A DNA stretch of 64,000 bases. It comes from Bathynomus jamesi (Eukaryota > Arthropoda > Malacostraca > Isopoda > Cirolanidae). The notes beneath the pieces were generated by a model, which had not been told where the DNA came from, did no database searches, and saw nothing but the letters and a program-made list of their open reading frames with translations. A program made the position numbers and the translations under genes. Every line of letters begins with the position of its first letter. Within the stretch, counting starts at the first letter, position 1. The stretch spans positions 873,501-937,500 of the forward strand of contig JAJOZX010000875.1 in assembly GCA_023014485.1 (NCBI GenBank), in the 5' to 3' direction. Positions 1-11,323 of the stretch are shown piece by piece.

Positions 1-630
1 ACGTCCCTTCAATAATGTCAACATCATTTTTAAGAGATAAAACCAATTGAATTCCTGCTATTTATCCTGTCTTTAAATTTACTTAATGACGTAGAATTGT
101 ACAAAATGTCGTTTTTAACCGTCATATGAACGATTTCGTAATTACGATTAGCTATAAAAAAAATTATTTGCGAATGATTTCAGTGATGCTTGTCTCTTAC
201 AGCAGTTCGGCATCGTACGCGCGGCTCTTTACTCGATTTCACTGGGAACATTTTACGAAGATCGTTCTGGAAATGATCTGTGATATCTCATTTTACAGTT
301 TATGGGAAAATACTTCGTCACATTTATCGTTAATAAACTGTAGCTAGTCTTCATAAAAGTTTGAAGCAATACGATTTGAACAATGAAAACATGAAAGCAA
401 GCTGCTCGGTTATTATCCGATAGATATATAGATAGATAGAACTGTAGAGGTTAAAAATGCATAGCTAATATTTGTAGATACAAGTTTCGTATATACTCAA
501 AAGCACAGAAATTCGTTTAATAAAAAAACTGTAAATGTTTACTGTTCAGAATACTACTTTTAGCTACTTTATACACTATAAAATAATAAGTACCATTAAT
601 AAACATATGCCATAAAGCTGAACTGATATA
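1..630. other. AT-rich intergenic DNA, nothing recognised
   Basis: No repeat end, transposase motif or credible gene was found. One open frame of about 70 codons (126-347) has no recognisable motif and is probably chance. Confidence 0.5.
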
Positions 631-708
631 CAGGGTGTTCATAAAGTCACGCAAATTAATATGGTGAAGTGTACATGCATATTTACTCGAGTGACTATGA
701 ACACCCTG
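631..708. mobile_element. Short palindromic Tc1/mariner-type MITE
   Basis: A 78-bp foldback. It begins cagggtgttcataaagtcac, ends with the near-complement gtgactatgaacaccctg, and is flanked on both sides by TA, the target duplication of Tc1/mariner elements. It has no coding capacity. A second, right-end-decayed copy lies at 52985. Confidence 0.75.
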
Positions 709-1038
709 TAGCCTCTCTCTCTTTAAGGGGTCTCTCTTTATACTACAATGGAACTACATTAAAACTCTTAACCAAATGGGAAGTACATTTATTGATGGAA
801 CCACATTATAAATATTAAAAATGGTCCCAATTCACTTCAAAGGAGGCTAGTGTAATGAATTAAATTAACTTTTAATCATTCTTGGTCAGAAAATACATTA
901 CAAGATGTATAAAATAAATTCAGCCAAAATATTACATCCATATACATTTATAGAATATTGGCATCTATGTTCAATTTTGTATTTAGTGGGTAGTAATGTA
1001 ATCAAAAAGTAGCCAATGTTAAGCTTTAATTTTGGTGT
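709..1038. other. AT-rich spacer, nothing recognised
   Basis: No recognisable element or gene between the small MITE and the foldback element. Confidence 0.4.
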
Positions 1039-1427
1039 TTACGTATTATCGGGACTACCAAACTGTTTATTATGTATTTTTGCTCTCGTCATTTTCGTTT
1101 AAACTAACGAAATATCAACTTAACCTAACCAATCAAAGGCATACAGTTGACCTAACAGGTTAATATGGGTTATTTCACCTAAATATCTTCTGATCTTTTC
1201 CGGTTAGGTCAACTGAACGCCCGGTTAGGTCAACTGAACGCCCGGTTAGGTCAACTGAACGCCCGGTTAGGTCAACTGAACGCCCGGTTAGGTCAACTGA
1301 ACGCCCGGTTAGGTCAACTGAACGCCCTTGATGATTGGTTGGGTTAAGTTGTGATAGTTTCGTTAGTTTAAACGAAAATGACGAGAGCAAAAATACATAA
1401 CAGTTTGGTAGTCCCGATAATACGTAA
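1039..1427. mobile_element. Foldback element with long inverted arms
   Basis: Inverted arms of about 100-130 bp (from about 1039 and ending about 1427) share acgtattatcgggactacca, the tttgctctcgtcattttcg block and the taacctaaccaatc block in inverted order. The loop holds the 21-bp tandem repeat at 1201-1326. The arm core resembles the centre of the foldback at 31294-31814, so the two are probably one family. No transposase is visible. Confidence 0.65.
1201..1326. repeat. 21-bp tandem repeat, six units
   Basis: The unit cggttaggtcaactgaacgcc is repeated six times without visible error. Because 21 is a multiple of three it leaves an open frame on the minus strand (repeating GRSVDLT), which is a by-product and not a gene. 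The unit is a version of the ggttaggtcaactg arm sequence of the surrounding foldback. Confidence 0.9.
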
Positions 1428-1845
1428 GTACCTTAATTTTTCTTAAAAGGAATCTCTATAAACAGTGCCGTTAAAATTAATTAATAGATACCTGTGTACA
1501 AGAAAATGAAAGACATTTCACCTAGAAACTATTAGTTTTAAATTTGTGAAAGAGAAATTTAGTTGTCTCAATCCTTCACGGGATGAAAACCCCACTTTTT
1601 TTCTCTTACTTTGGCCGAAAAATAACTGATAATTAAGTTTAAACATCGTTATTTTAATTTGTTTTTACTGAATAATTTCTTTCACTATACTCACATAATT
1701 GGTACAATTTTCTTTTGTGGTTGAAACCGAAAAAATGCATCTTCTTAACATGGAATTAGCATTATATCTTATATAGAAATCAGGTTGTGTTCAAGCGAAT
1801 TAAAAACGTCGGAACTGGCAAAACAATTTTGGAGTCTGCAAACGT
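1428..1845. other. Spacer, nothing recognised
   Basis: AT-rich sequence without detectable elements. Confidence 0.4.
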
Positions 1846-2127
1846 GTGTGTGACGGCAATCGGCGTGCTGCAAACCCACCTTTTCATCCTTCCATACAAT
1901 AAAATTGGTTGGTAGGTAAATGGGTACCCTGGGTAGCCTAGAGGTTAAGACGCTGGGCTGCTGAGTGGGAGGTTATGAGATAGAGTCTGGGCGAGGATTT
2001 TGTAATTTCTGATCACCCGTGGTGATTCGTGGTTCGGATTCCACGTTAAGCTGTAGGTTTAAGGCGGAGCAACAAGTTTGACCTTCGTCAGAATAAACAA
2101 TGGAGGGCAGAAACAAAACCAAAGTTA
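1846..2127 (+). mobile_element. tRNA-derived SINE, copy 1 (5' truncated dimer)
   Basis: The second tRNA-like head has an A-box-like stretch (agcctagaggttaagacgc) and a B-box-like stretch (ggttatgagatagagtc). It is followed by a body containing gtggttcggattccacgtta and a tail ending accaaagtta. Only the tail end of the upstream head and the linker are present, so this copy is 5' truncated. Related copies lie at 9473, 45499, 47225 (minus) and 54476 (minus). SINEs of this kind are transcribed by RNA polymerase III and moved by a partner LINE, which I could not identify. Confidence 0.8.
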
Positions 2128-2737
2128 TACATACTGTATATAGAGTTTATAGATCATGGGTCTTAATCACAAAAATGTAACAAGTCAACCTTTTGCGTCA
2201 AAATTATCGAAACAAACAAGTTACACAAACACTCAACGTAACAGTTCTGAGCACACTTTAAGAACTCATGCTCCCCTAATTAACTGCTTTCAAGTAATTT
2301 CCTCCTGATAAGTACTTCGCTTCCTACCATACCGGAAATTAAATACTTATCAGGAGGACCCGTCATTACAAAACTATGTGAAAAAAAAAGGCTCGACTTT
2401 TGCTCGTACGGTTGGACAGATACAAATCAAAATGGTAAAATATATTCCAAATTCGACAGCCGCCCACTTAAATAAAATTAAACTAACCTGACATTATTTT
2501 CCCTAATCTAACTTAGACCGAAAATGATGTACTTAAACGAGTTCTGCATCTTTTTGCAACACCCTTTTAAAATGCATTTTACTTAAAACTCGTAAGTTTT
2601 GCAAGAATAAAAAACATACAAGATATTTTGTAATACGAGTTACCAATAAATAAATGAAAAAAATAGCATGTAATAATTGTAATATACAAACTTTTTCCAT
2701 AAATAGTGTTTGGCGTATACTCTATATAGTCTATATA
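2128..2737. other. Spacer with a 14-bp perfect hairpin
   Basis: The arms cctcctgataagta (2301-2314) and tacttatcaggagg (2344-2357) are perfect complements around a 29-nt loop. No function or element boundary could be assigned. The rest is unremarkable AT-rich DNA. Confidence 0.45.
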
Positions 2738-3519
2738 CAGGGGTGGGGAACCATTGGCACGCGTGCCAAACGTGGCACGACAACGACTTTTTTCCGGCAC
2801 GCGATTCCCCGGGCTCACCTTAAAAAAAAATTAAATAAATAAATATCCAAATTCTTCGCTGAGTTTTATATTTTAACTTAATGTTTTCTGCTAAAAAATG
2901 GTAAAGATTAACTTCTGTTTAATATATTATGTAGGTAAAATAACATTTTATTTTCTCTGTAATTTCTATGTATTATTCATAAGGGATTAAGAATCAATAA
3001 AAGAATATCTTTAATTTTATTTTCTTTCATTGTGCTTTAGTCAAGTAAAACGATTATGAGATTGGGCACTGTAATGTATTGGGAAAACTTGAAAAAACTT
3101 ATGGCTGATTGATCTGATATATAAAAAACAAAAAAAAATCAGAATTATTGTTTACTCTTTTGCTGATGTTAAAAATTGCGTTTTTAAATTGTGTGGCTGT
3201 ATATGGCAGCTATAATTACACTTAAAGGCTAATAAAAAATATCCACGCTATCAACAGGGTAGAACGACCTTCAAGTAAAAATTCCGTCACTAAATTTTAC
3301 ATTTATTCAATCTTACACGACTTACAATAATCACTCTTACAGTATTCTTTGATTTTACCACTCCAGTGTAATTTTTGATTATTTGAAAAGGTTCTCCCAA
3401 TACTTAAAAGGCACCAAATAATAATATGTTCCCCAAAATTTCGGTTGGCACGTGAGAAAATTTTGCATCAAAGATTTGACGATTTTGGCACGCTCACTTA
3501 AAAAGGTTGCCCACCCCTG
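2738..3519. mobile_element. hAT-type MITE (CAGGGGTGG ends)
   Basis: Termini caggggtggggaacc and ggttgcccacccctg are imperfect inverted repeats of a common hAT terminal type. The flanks gtctatat/gtctataa are consistent with an 8-bp target duplication carrying one mismatch. The 782-bp interior is AT-rich with no transposase motif. Subterminal ggcacg repeats occur at both ends. Confidence 0.8.
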
Positions 3520-3658
3520 GTCTATAATATACTTGTGAAGTAAACAACAGGAAAGAGTAACAAAATGTTTTTTTTCTTTTCAGGGGGAGACTGTAAAATA
3601 GAAGAAAATGCCACTTTGTAAGTACGCTATACGGGTTAATAATTATGAATTCGCGCGC

Positions 3659-3704
<46 letters not shown>

Positions 3705-4097
3705 TTGTGAGCTTTATTTATATATGATTAAGCCATTGCGTTTCAGTGCAATTAAACGCAAATGTATTTGACACAATTTCATATGAAATTATTAAAAAAT
3801 TATTAACGAGGTTGAGGGCTTGTAATGACATCCAGTTTTAACGAAAATGAAAGCAAATTATTAACCTAATTTGATGTTCATTCTGAATGCAACCGTTCTG
3901 CAACTGAAAGGGGAGAACTGAAACTTCAACTACAAACTGAATTCGGAAATTGATCGAGGGTGACTGATGCCTCGCTCAGGAATAGCAAAATTAAGATAAA
4001 GTATTATAACTAAGAATTTTTATTTCTTTGTATCAAATACTACATGAATACCTTTAAAAGCAAATTAAAATGTCTCGCTCCTCCTCTCCACCTCTTA

Positions 4098-4143
<46 letters not shown>

Positions 4144-4965
4144 GCAAAACGTTTGCAAAACCGCTACATTTTCATACATCTTCGCATATTCAAATCTTTA
4201 TCACGACACTTATCCACTCTAAGGAAAAAAACTAAAATATTTAACCAAAGCCACCCTACACTACCCTAACCTTAGTTATATCTTCTTTTTCATAAGATAA
4301 CATTTATAAAGAAACTATTAATATCGTGATGGGCTCTGCATGTATCCTAAAGATTGTCGCGATTCTGTACGGAAACCAAAACCACACACACACACACACA
4401 CATTTCTGTATAAGAAAGGTACCGACGTTTTTCTAAATCCATCTATCTAAAAAACAGATTAAACAAACCCAATTTAACCAAACCTTAGTAACATCGATCC
4501 GAGAATGGCTTGATTAGTGTTTTGGGCGCAAATGAATGCTCGAAAGGCTTACCCCCATTCAATAGCAAGGTACTGGCTTATCCAGCATAACCTAAGCTAA
4601 TCTTAGCCAGCCTGATCTTTCGTCACCTAATCAAGACTAAAGTATCCCTTTTCCGACATTAAAATTTTTTAATAAATTTTTAATGTTCCGAAATACCAAA
4701 AATGTTACCTCACGAAAAAATTACCCCACTACAACTACTGGACCTCAGTTGTGCCCAGTTGCCTACCTTCACTATTTCTAAATATTATATGCATTACAGG
4801 CATCATCTTAACTATGATATATTGCAGAACTACTTTCAAACACTACTTTGATCTGTCGGCAACATTACATCAGATGAATACTGGAAGGGTTTGGTCCCAT
4901 TTCGATGTGTCCCAGTAAATTTGAATTGCATTTGTTTGTACTTGTGTATCTACGAAAAGATTTAC

Positions 4966-4967
<2 letters not shown>
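3520..4967. other. Spacer with (GT)n and (CA)n microsatellites
   Basis: Contains a (GT)n run at about 3661-3697, a (CA)n run at about 4099-4138 and a short (CA)n at about 4383-4402. A 63-codon open frame across the second run (4044-4235) is explained by the repeat. No element ends or genes seen. Confidence 0.6.
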
Positions 4968-5035
<68 letters not shown>

Positions 5036-5037
<2 letters not shown>

Positions 5038-7740
5038 GGGTGGTCCACAGAATGGGGTAAAAAATCGAAGTTCAATTTTCTTTCCTCCAGGCTATAATCT
5101 GGTTCCTTTTAGCAAAAAGTATTTCATGTAAAATTTAAGGCAAATCGAATAACTTTTAGGGGTGGCTCAAAGCTGTTTTTTGTATACCATTATGCCCTTT
5201 ATTAATATAGTGAATAATTAAAAGAAACATTATTTACAGATACATTAACTAATGATTATTTTTCTTTCAGATAGATTTATTAAATTTACAGGTTTTGCAA
5301 TGTCAAATAAACGTACATTTTACTTAATGAAAAAGTCAGAGGAAACAATCACTGGAGCCAAGCTGCCTTCCTGTGGCCAGGTCCTCCGCATGTTCCTCCA
5401 CCATCATCAAGTCTTGAAGAAGGAGATCAAACCTAGTTCAGAAGCTGTTTTTGAAGAATTGCGTCTCTTCTGGGAGAGAGCCCGAATCCTACTCAAAGGA
5501 AAGACCACATTCTTCACAAAATTCAGGCTCTACACTTGGAGTGGAAAGCGATTAAGAAGAATGCTGGGAGGAAAAGCAACTCTCAGTTAGAAAAAGAGAA
5601 AACCTTTCAGGAAGAAATGAAGAACCTATTTGATGTCGCCCATGCTGATGCTTTTACCTTAATCAAAAATTAAGAAGACCGGCAGTTCTTGATCCAACAA
5701 AGGAAAGCGGGACGAGTGGGATCAATGGTCTCTGCAGATATGGTGATGACAAGGCAGAAAAGAGAGCTGCTGAGAAGCAAATGAAATTGGTAAATAGGAA
5801 GCGGAAAGCTGAAGAAGAAAAATATGCTGCTTCACAGGAAGTTATGCTAGATCAGGGAAGTTCTTCTCTGAGTCTTTATGTGAGTCAGAAAGAGAAGATG
5901 AAGATTACCTTATTAATCCCCCATCTACCAGCGGACCAACTCCACCAAAGAAAAAGGCAGCAAAGAATATCATATCTCCTGAATTGGCTGCTGCTCTGGA
6001 CAGGACTGGCATCAGTGACAGGAGGGCCACCTTTGTATTAGCTGAAACTGCATCTAGCCTTGGTCAAGATCTTTCAGAGGTGAACATCTCTCGTTCTTCA
6101 ATCAAAAGGCACCGAGAGAGGCATCGAAGGCAAATAACCCATGCCATTAAAGCTAGCTTTAGTCCAAGTATTTCGATTGCCCACTGGGATGGGAAGTTGA
6201 TTCCTAATCTACTTGCCAAGAATGAAAAGGTAGACAGACTCCCAGTCCTTCTCTCTTCAGTTGAATCAGGTGATTCAAAACTGCTTGGTGTTCCCAAACT
6301 ACCAAGTGGAACAGGGGAAGCTCAATCAGCTGCAGTGTATAATCTTCTTTCCGAATGGAACATAGATAAGTCAATAATCGGAATGTTATCAGATACTACA
6401 GCATCAAATACAGGAAAAACAGGGGAGCATGCGTTCTTCTGGAACAGAAACTTGGTCGACCACTCTTCTATTTTGCCTGTAGGCATCATTGCATGGAAGT
6501 CATGTATGGAGGAGTGTTTGAAGCAGTCCATGGTTCATCTTCTGCCCCTGAGCCACTTTTGTTCAAAAGGTTCCAATCTATGTGGGACTACATTGATTTA
6601 AAAACCTTCTCTACATCACAGGATGATGATGAGATGAAGGAGCAAGTTGATCCTTTCAGAAATGAAATAATTGCCTTTGCCAAAGAACATCTGGCCACTG
6701 GAAATTTTCGAGATGACTATAAAGAGTTTTTGGAACTTTCTTTGATCTTTCTTGGTGAAAAAATTGAAAGTTACACATTCAAACGTCCTGCTGGCACGCA
6801 CTATGCAAGGTGGATGGCTAAAGTTATCTATGCCATCAAAATGTGGCTTTTTCGAAATCAAATCACCTGACTCCTCGAGAGAAGAAGGACCCGAAAACCC
6901 TTACCCTTTTTGGAGTCCTAATCTACTTAAAAAGCTGGATCACTGCTTCCTATTCCATCACAAGCTCCGAAGAATGATCTGGATCTTATCCAAAAGTTAA
7001 AGGACTATCATGACCAGAAAGTGGCCAAAGCAGCTCTCAAGAAATTTGAAAACCACCTATTGTACTTATCAGAAGAGCTGGTGGCCCTTGCTCTCTTCGA
7101 TCAAACTGTTGCACCAGACACCAAGGGAATCATGGTCCAGTGTATGAGGGAAAAGGAGGGGTCATTAGACTTCTCAAAGAGAAGAAGACTCAAGGAATGC
7201 AAAGCAACACTGAAATTAGAAACTCTTGCCACAAAGAACTCATTAAAGCTTCTTAAGGCCCTACCGATCAATATTAGTTTCTTGATGATGACCCCAGCAC
7301 CTGGGAGGAGAATGAAAACTTCCAAGAAGCTAAAAGAATCATAGGAAACATCAAAGTAGTTAATGATCATGCTGAAAGGGCAGTAGCTCTCATTCAGACC
7401 TTCAGCGGAACTCTGACGAAAGAAGAAGATCAACTCCAGTTTCTCTTGTGTGGTGGATGAGCACCGAAAGAGGTTTCCTGATTCTAACAAGTCCACAATC
7501 TTAGCTGGGCAACAATGAGTGGCCTGGTCAGCCATGATACCCCCGCCAACAAGCGGATAATACCCATATATATGGGGGGGACCCAGAAGACATGAATGTG
7601 GACTTCTGGGGGTAGTTGAGCCACCTCTAAATATTAACCGATTGAACCCAAATTTGCTCAGAGAAGTGTTTTGGGAAAAGGAACCTAATGAAACCCTGGG
7701 AGGAAGAATTTAAAATACTTCCATTTTGTGGACCACCCTA
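5036..7740 (+). mobile_element. hAT-like DNA transposon C1 (decayed)
   Basis: Bounded by inverted ends tagggtggtccacagaatgg and, at the right, the complement ending gtggaccaccccta-type sequence (ccacccta at 7733-7740). Both flanks are AT microsatellite, so an 8-bp duplication cannot be verified. The 2.7-kb interior carries one transposase-like gene on the plus strand, broken by frameshifts. It is related to C2 at 10609-14291 and, more distantly, to A and B. Confidence 0.75.
5300..7518 (+). pseudogene. Transposase-like gene of element C1, multiply frameshifted
   Basis: Successive frames between 5300 and 7518 match the C2 product piece by piece. They include a start MSNKRTFYL, a lysine-rich region, the block LDRTGISDRRATF, HWDGK (probable first catalytic Asp), LSDTTASNTG (second Asp), a CRHH-type motif read only by changing frame near 6480, ARWMAKVIY, and NDHAERAVALI near the C terminus (probable catalytic Glu). 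This D-D-CxxH-RW-E order is that of hAT-type RNase-H transposases. At least four frame changes make it a pseudogene. The start is chosen just after a splice-acceptor-like tttctttcag (5262-5271), suggesting a 5' UTR intron. Confidence 0.7.
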
Positions 7741-7770
7741 ATATATATATATATATATATATATTATATA

Positions 7771-7887
7771 AACTGCAAACACGCAGTATAATTAACGTAA
7801 AGAACGACGCTTGTATAGGAGAATATTCTTTCCTTCTCATCTTGCGCGGAATATTCTCCTATACAAGCGTCGTTCTTTACGTTAATA
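7771..7887. repeat. Perfect 38-bp inverted repeat (SINE tail foldback)
   Basis: The arms at 7791-7828 and 7849-7886 are perfect complements, with a 20-nt loop. The left flank and arm (aactgcaaac, agtataattaacgtaaag, cgcttgtata) match the tail of the palindromic tRNA-SINE at 53511-53590, so this looks like two SINE tails joined head to head. It sits between (TA)n tracts. Confidence 0.7.
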
Positions 7888-7937
7888 TATATATATATAT
7901 ATATAATATATATATATATAATATATATATATATATA

Positions 7938-8196
7938 GGCGGATACGTATAGGCAGAGTAGGCACCTGCCTAGGACGGCATATTTTGTCGTATTCCAACC
8001 TAAATAGGGAAAAGAAAAAAAATAGAAAATGAATAATTTATAAACACCAACAAATTGTATGGATTCACAAATACATTTTAAAATAATAAAGAACAGCAGC
8101 CTCTAATTCAGAACGGTACAACTATAAGTCACTTTAATCCCTGCCTTGGCGCGGCAAAATGCTAAGTACGCTTCTGTGTGTATAAACGAGTGTGAG

Positions 8197-8237
<41 letters not shown>

Positions 8238-8245
8238 ACACGTTA
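7938..8245. other. Spacer, possible hAT end remnant
   Basis: The taggcacctgcctaggac stretch near 7959 resembles the aggcgatcgcctag-type ends of the element at 17627-18504, but no partner end is visible. The rest is unassigned. Confidence 0.25.
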
Positions 8246-9125
8246 CAGTCAATATATAAAATTAGGCAATTTATCTATTCACTGAAATTCAGGCAATGTG
8301 TTAAATTGTGATACACACAAAACCTACCGTAACCTAACCTTGCTAGGGGAATTGGGAAATACCAGTGGGTATGCATGTTCAGAGGGAGCGAGGTTAAAGA
8401 GAGTAAGTAAGTTTACGTACTTGGGATCGACAGTGGCTGAGGACGGTGAGCTGGACACAGAAATAACACACAGAGTGCAATCTGGTTGGAAAAATTGGAA
8501 GAAAGTTTCAGGGGTGTTGTGTGACCGAAGAATAGGCGCAAGGGTTAAGGGAAAGGTGTATAAGACTGTGGTAAGACCGGCTATGATGTACGGGGCTGAG
8601 TCTTGGGCTATAAAGAAAGATCATGAGAAAAGACTAGATGTAACGGAGATGAGAATGCTGAGATGGATGTGCGGAGTGACAAGGTTGGATAGAGTAAGGA
8701 ATGAAAGGATAAGGGGCACAACAAAGTTTGGAGAAATCTCGAGGAAGATACAAGAAAGTAGACTGAAATGGTATGGACATGTGATGAGATGGGACGAAGA
8801 TTATGTAGGTAAGAGAACGATGAATATGGAGGTGCATGGCAGGAGAAAGAGAGGCAGACCGAAGCGAAGGTGGATGGAGAAGGTGAGGGACGATTTGAGG
8901 GAGAAGGGTTTGTCGGAGGAAGAAGCCCAGGACCGGGCTGTGTGGAGGAGGCTGGTCAGAAACGCCGACCCCGCATAGAAGCGGGAACGGGCGAAGAGAA
9001 AGAAGAAGATGCATGTTCAGCATTACCAAAAAAAATTAGGTAAGGTTAGGTTTAGTTTTGTGTGTATCAATTTAACACATTGCCTAAAATATCAGTCAAT
9101 TTACAAATTGCCCGATTTTAGACTG
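8246..9125. mobile_element. MITE with about 80-bp TIRs, split by a LINE insertion
   Basis: The left arm (about 8246-8340) contains aggcaatgtgttaaattg and gatacacacaaaacc. It is complemented by the right arm (about 9032-9125). Removing the LINE fragment at 8383-9008 and one target duplication leaves a short palindromic element of about 240 bp. Its superfamily is undetermined. Confidence 0.65.
8383..9008 (+). pseudogene. 5'-truncated RTE-like LINE, reverse-transcriptase C terminus
   Basis: Open to a TAG at 8976-8978, this encodes the C-terminal part of a non-LTR retrotransposon polyprotein. Motifs include KFTYLGSTVAEDGELDTEI, YKTVVRPAMMYGAESWA, EMRMLRWMCGVTRLDRVRN, LKWYGHVMRWDED and GRPKRRWMEKVRDDL, the tail region typical of RTE-type LINE ORF2. 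The RT catalytic palm is missing. It is flanked by a perfect 12-bp duplication atgcatgttcag (8371-8382 and 9009-9020) and ends in a purine-rich gaa-type tail. The 28 residues upstream in the same frame belong to the host MITE. Confidence 0.85.
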
Positions 9126-9168
9126 ACTGACTAACACAAAAAATATATATATATATATATATATATAT

Positions 9169-9456
9169 TATTTTTTTTTTTTTTTTAGTTCAGGAAGAAC
9201 CGATTCGCCTCTATTTAAAGGGCATATCTCAGCGGAAAAACAAAGAAAAAGTGAGAGGAAAGACAGAGGAAAAAGAAAGGGTGGAGGGGACAGTCGAAGT
9301 GGAAAAAGACCAAGGATGACAAGGACTGCAGGGTCGAGCCCCATCATCCTTGGGTGCTAGGGCCGGGAGGGCGCACGTGAAACCTCCAGGAACAAGCACG
9401 TACAAACGAGCACAAAGAGCACTCAAGAGCACGAGCTTAGAACCCCCTTGCGGGGA
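9169..9456 (-). other. Possible retroposed sequence with poly(A) tail
   Basis: Read on the minus strand, an unusually GC-rich segment ends in a run of about 18 A (the T run at 9169-9186). This suggests retroposition of a transcript or an element tail. No coding motif was recognised in a frame of about 119 codons on this strand. Confidence 0.3.
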
Positions 9457-9472
9457 TATATATATATATATA

Positions 9473-9810
9473 TGCGCCTCACTGGTGTAATGGTTACCAT
9501 TGCCGACGACGAATCCATCGGCCCTGGGATCAAGACCCGGTGACGGCAGTTGACGCGCAGCAAAACCCAGCTGTTCATCCTTCTGCACAAAAAAATTGGT
9601 TGGTAGATAAATGGGTACCCTGGGTAGCCTAGTTGTTAAGACGCTGAGCTGTTGATCGGGAGGTCATGAGATCGAGTCAGGGCGAGAACTTTGTGGCGCG
9701 GTGTGGTTCGGATTCCACGTTAAACTGTAGGTCTAAGGTGGAGTGACAAACTTTACCTTCATCAGAATGAACAATTCTGGTGGAAGCAAACAAGGTTAAC
9801 CAAAGTTATA
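9473..9810 (+). mobile_element. Dimeric tRNA-derived SINE, copy 2
   Basis: Two tRNA-like heads occur in tandem. Head 1 has an A box near 9483-9496 (tggtgtaatggtta) and a B box near 9526-9537 (ggatcaagaccc). An A-rich linker follows, then head 2 with an A box near 9626-9644 and a B box near 9662-9678 (ggtcatgagatcgagtc). The common body (ggttcggattccacgttaaa) and tail (aaccaaagtta) follow. This is the most complete plus-strand copy in the window. Confidence 0.85.
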
Positions 9811-10141
9811 TATAACAAAAGCGAACGAGCCTACATTTTTTATTGTGAACAAGAAATGTTTTCAGGAAAGCATTAAATTAAGAGGCTTAAATTGAGGTGC
9901 ATCTAATTACATATTCCTTTTGAAGAACTTCCTTTTCAGCATTTCCAATATCGAAAGCGAATTTTGTTCATATAATATTGATGAACAGGAAATTAAAAAC
10001 GCCGTGTCGAGACTTCTATTTTCTCTCATTATATCAAATTCTCCTATTTCAATCTTCTTTGTTATTGCGTGAAATCAGTATGTGAGTATGTGTGTATGTA
10101 TGCATACATATATACATACATGAAAGTATGGTTTGTTAGTA
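9811..10141. other. Spacer, nothing recognised
   Basis: AT-rich; no element or gene seen. Confidence 0.4.
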
Positions 10142-10237
10142 CAGGGTGTTCAAAAAGAAACGCAACCCAATGGAGAATACATATTGTAACAACTCTTTTC
10201 TTGTCTATTTTTGGTTGAGTTTCTTTTTGAACTCTTG
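10142..10237. mobile_element. mariner-type MITE (CAGGGTGTTCAAAAAGAAAC end)
   Basis: A 96-bp element with an inverted left end cagggtgttcaaaaagaaac and a right end gagtttctttttgaactcttg, flanked by TA on both sides. The left end is of the kind found on mariner-like elements related to the transposase remnant at 16281-16587, but that link is inferred. Confidence 0.65.
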
Positions 10238-10287
10238 TATTTATGCGAGTATAATATAATATAATATATATATATATATATATATAT

Positions 10288-10608
10288 AGTAACTTATAAT
10301 CATGAATAATATTCATTGCTCTAAATAGGACAACAAATGCGAAAATAAGTCGCACGAAATTTTGTCCGTGATTGCATATGGTTGCGTTTTATCTGATGAA
10401 GAAAATGCTGTCCTGATTAATGGTAGACTATTATTATTTAAATTACGCGCACATTTTCCTAATTAGAACTAATAGTCATCAGAGCCGAAAACAATTTAAA
10501 GGCGTAAGTGGTTTCCACAAAAAATATTAGGAAAGAGAAGTTAGAGAATAATTTGTTAATAGTCCAGGAGAGCCATGTAAACAAGAAAACGTCGTTAACA
10601 GCACAGCA
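10288..10608. other. Spacer, nothing recognised
   Basis: AT-rich sequence between a (TA)n tract and element C2; a 64-codon minus-strand frame (10459-10653) has no recognisable motif. Confidence 0.4.
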
Positions 10609-10618
10609 CAGTCTAAGG

Positions 10619-10830
10619 CAGAGCTTTTCAAACTTTTCACGTTGGCGACACACTATTTAAGCATAACAATTTTCACGACACATTAATTAATTTTTGTCAT
10701 CAAATATCAAATATCAGATAATTTTTCAGTAGGTGGTTTATCTTGTAGCCGATTTTGTTGATAGAAAAATCAAAATTTTCAAAATACAAAAAACACTAAT
10801 GTGTCGCGACACACTGTTTGGAAAGCTCTG
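10619..10830. mobile_element. hAT MITE nested in the end of C2
   Basis: A 212-bp element with inverted ends cagagcttttcaaac and gtttggaaagctctg and a perfect 8-bp target duplication gtctaagg (10611-10618 and 10831-10838). Subterminal gcgacacac/gtgtcg blocks occur at both ends. There is no coding capacity. The duplicated target includes the terminal bases of C2, so this insertion is younger than C2. Confidence 0.92.
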
Positions 10831-11323
10831 GTCTAAGGTGTGTCACTTTTGGACTTTTTTTGAAAAGTTATGGCGCTTACCTCTTCTATTGTGACAAATT
10901 GACAAAAACCATGAATAAACCAAAAAAAGACAATCGGATAATATTTAGGGTCCCCGCCCCCCTTTTGAAAAATAAGCTTCCTATTCACACAAAAAATGGT
11001 GATTTTTGGAGATATTTTTGGTCATAGTTTCCTTACTAATCATCGTATTTCAAAAATTTGCTACCAAAATGTAGAGAATAACGGTATCCTCTTATTGTGA
11101 ACGTTTTAAAACTATTTTAGTTGTATACGATGCTGATATTTGAGTGGACCTTATGAAATTTTCCCCCCCGTTTTCATTTCTATGACATTTATTTACAGTA
11201 TTTCCAGGTTTTATCTACACAAAGTATGCAACTATAACCAAATGTATGATAAAGTTGCTTTTCTTTCAGAATTCTATTATAGATTTGCTTAATTTCATAG
11301 TTTATTAAAATTAGTCAATAGTC

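Noticed and set aside
1201..1326. Possible CRISPR-like array
   Set aside because: The units are contiguous with no unique spacers, and the DNA is clearly eukaryotic.
1175..1390. Minus-strand open frame with repeating GRSVDLT
   Set aside because: It is produced by the 21-bp tandem repeat; no start context, homolog or domain.
8634..9029. 131-codon minus-strand frame
   Set aside because: It is the antisense shadow of the RTE-like LINE frame.
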